From Haloarcula sp. (GTDB lineage Archaea > Halobacteriota > Halobacteria > Halobacteriales > Haloarculaceae): 5,313 nucleotides of DNA. Under the pieces are notes generated by a model that saw only the letters and a list, made by a program, of their open reading frames with translations, had not been told where the DNA came from and ran no database searches. How positions within the stretch are numbered: the first letter of the stretch is position 1; each line of letters starts with the position of its first letter. The position numbers and the translations under genes are program-made. Of this stretch, positions 4,793 through 5,313 are shown one piece after another. The DNA lies in NCBI GenBank assembly GCA_028275075.1, contig JAQCNK010000001.1:1-5313 (forward strand), in the 5' to 3' direction.

Positions 4793-5313
4793 TCAGTCGT
4801 CCGCCGGGTTCGGTTCGGCGGTCGCCTGTCCCTCGTGTCTGAGACAGGCGGACTCGTGGTCTGCCGCGTGGACCGTCCGCCCGGGGTCGGTCTCGGCACA
4901 CGGTGTCGTGATCGCGTCCATCAATATCTCTCCCGCCCGCTCGTCATCCCCGTCAATCAGGAGGTCGAGCGCCTCAGAGAGCGTCCGCTCGAGGTCGGGG
5001 TCGCCGACGGTCTCGCCGATGTCGAACTCCCGGCGGATCTCCGATCGAATCTCCGTGTTCGTCGGCTCGGTCCCGCTGGCGGCGATGTTCTCGCGGACAT
5101 CTTCGACGTCGACCTCTCCGGCGGTGACCTTGTCGCGGAAGTTCAACAGGCCGCGCCAGTCCTCCTGATCGATGTCGATACCGTCCGGCTGGATCACCTT
5201 GTGGCACCGCGTGTGGAACCGGCAGCCGCTCGGCGGGTTCGTCGGGCTGGGGACGGTCCCCTTCAGCTCGATGCCGCCGACGCTCGCACGCGGGTCCGGC
5301 GTCGGGATCGAGG
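4793..5313 (-). CDS. Dipeptide/oligopeptide ABC transporter ATP-binding protein, C-terminal fragment (partial)
   Basis: This minus-strand gene continues past the right edge; 172 residues are visible, ending in TGA 4793-4795. The start of the fragment carries the signature of the Opp/Dpp ATPase C-terminal domain: IPTPDPR, then ELKGTVPSPTNPPSGCRFHT and RC. The Walker and ABC motifs lie outside the window. Cys30 and Cys35 (GCRFHTRC) plus Cys138 (TTPC) and Cys156 (HESACLRH) match the four cysteines that bind an iron-sulfur cluster in homologous Opp/Dpp ATPases (family knowledge). Between them is an acidic insert of about 100 residues, frequent in haloarchaeal versions. The protein energises peptide import at the inner face of the membrane together with permeases and a binding protein, presumably encoded further right. 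The C-terminus appears complete and intact. Confidence 0.9.
   Translation of the reverse strand, partial: SIPTPDPRASVGGIELKGTVPSPTNPPSGCRFHTRCHKVIQPDGIDIDQEDWRGLLNFRDKVTAGEVDVEDVRENIAASGTEPTNTEIRSEIRREFDIGETVGDPDLERTLSEALDLLIDGDDERAGEILMDAITTPCAETDPGRTVHAADHESACLRHEGQATAEPNPADD

Noticed and set aside
4600..4899. 100-residue N-terminal extension of the nuclease from a start at 4899
   Set aside because: The extension is Arg/Ser/Thr/Pro-rich, overlaps the end of the ABC ATPase gene and looks like non-coding translation.
1..5313. Insertion sequence, CRISPR array, tRNA or attachment site
   Set aside because: I found no transposase motifs, regularly spaced repeats, tRNA-like cloverleaf or matched terminal repeats, although the mosaic structure implies past recombination.

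Overview
This window looks haloarchaeal. It is GC-rich, its proteins are strongly acidic, several genes start with GTG or TTG, and it carries archaeal TFB (TFIIB-like) sequence and a wHTH/PIN gene pair of a kind common in halophilic archaea. Almost all coding is on the minus strand. The middle of the window is an accessory region full of broken, fused and truncated genes, several related to toxin-antitoxin or restriction systems. No complete mobile element, tRNA or CRISPR array is visible.

Layout from left to right. Positions 1-377 hold decayed plus-strand coding sequence that I could not identify. Positions 435-1244 (minus) encode an apparently intact SWIM zinc-finger protein. Upstream of it is a 134-base gap with two perfect short hairpins. 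Positions 1379-1516 (minus) encode a 45-residue acidic protein, two bases downstream of a Doc (death-on-curing) toxin fragment at 1519-1836. The Doc fragment has lost everything before the NKRTAL part of its Fic motif. Positions 1829-2552 (minus) are a mosaic. The N-terminal third of a PIN-domain protein is joined in frame to the first cyclin repeat of a TFB. That is followed by a deletion, the second TFB repeat split over two other reading frames, and then the Doc fragment. Positions 2549-3142 (minus) encode an intact wHTH regulator that overlaps the PIN start by GTGA.

Positions 3285-4599 (minus) encode a probable modified-DNA restriction nuclease: an EVE/YTH-like reader-type domain, then a PD-(D/E)XK (Mrr-like) nuclease domain. 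A frameshift near 3518 moves its last 77 or so residues out of frame. At about 4600 the sequence changes character. A short GC-rich plus-strand ORF, possibly the 3' remnant of a truncated gene, converges on the C-terminal end of a dipeptide/oligopeptide ABC transporter ATPase (4793 to beyond the window edge), which looks like the edge of more conserved genome.

The wHTH-PIN pair resembles a regulator/toxin module whose toxin half has been replaced by transcription-factor sequence. The Doc plus 45-residue pair resembles a second, disabled toxin module, and the nuclease a third, damaged defence gene. My reading is a defence/toxin island in decay. The in-frame PIN-TFB fusion is the most unusual object here, because it could still be translated from the overlapping start. 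Family assignments come from reading the protein sequences by eye and were not confirmed by database search.
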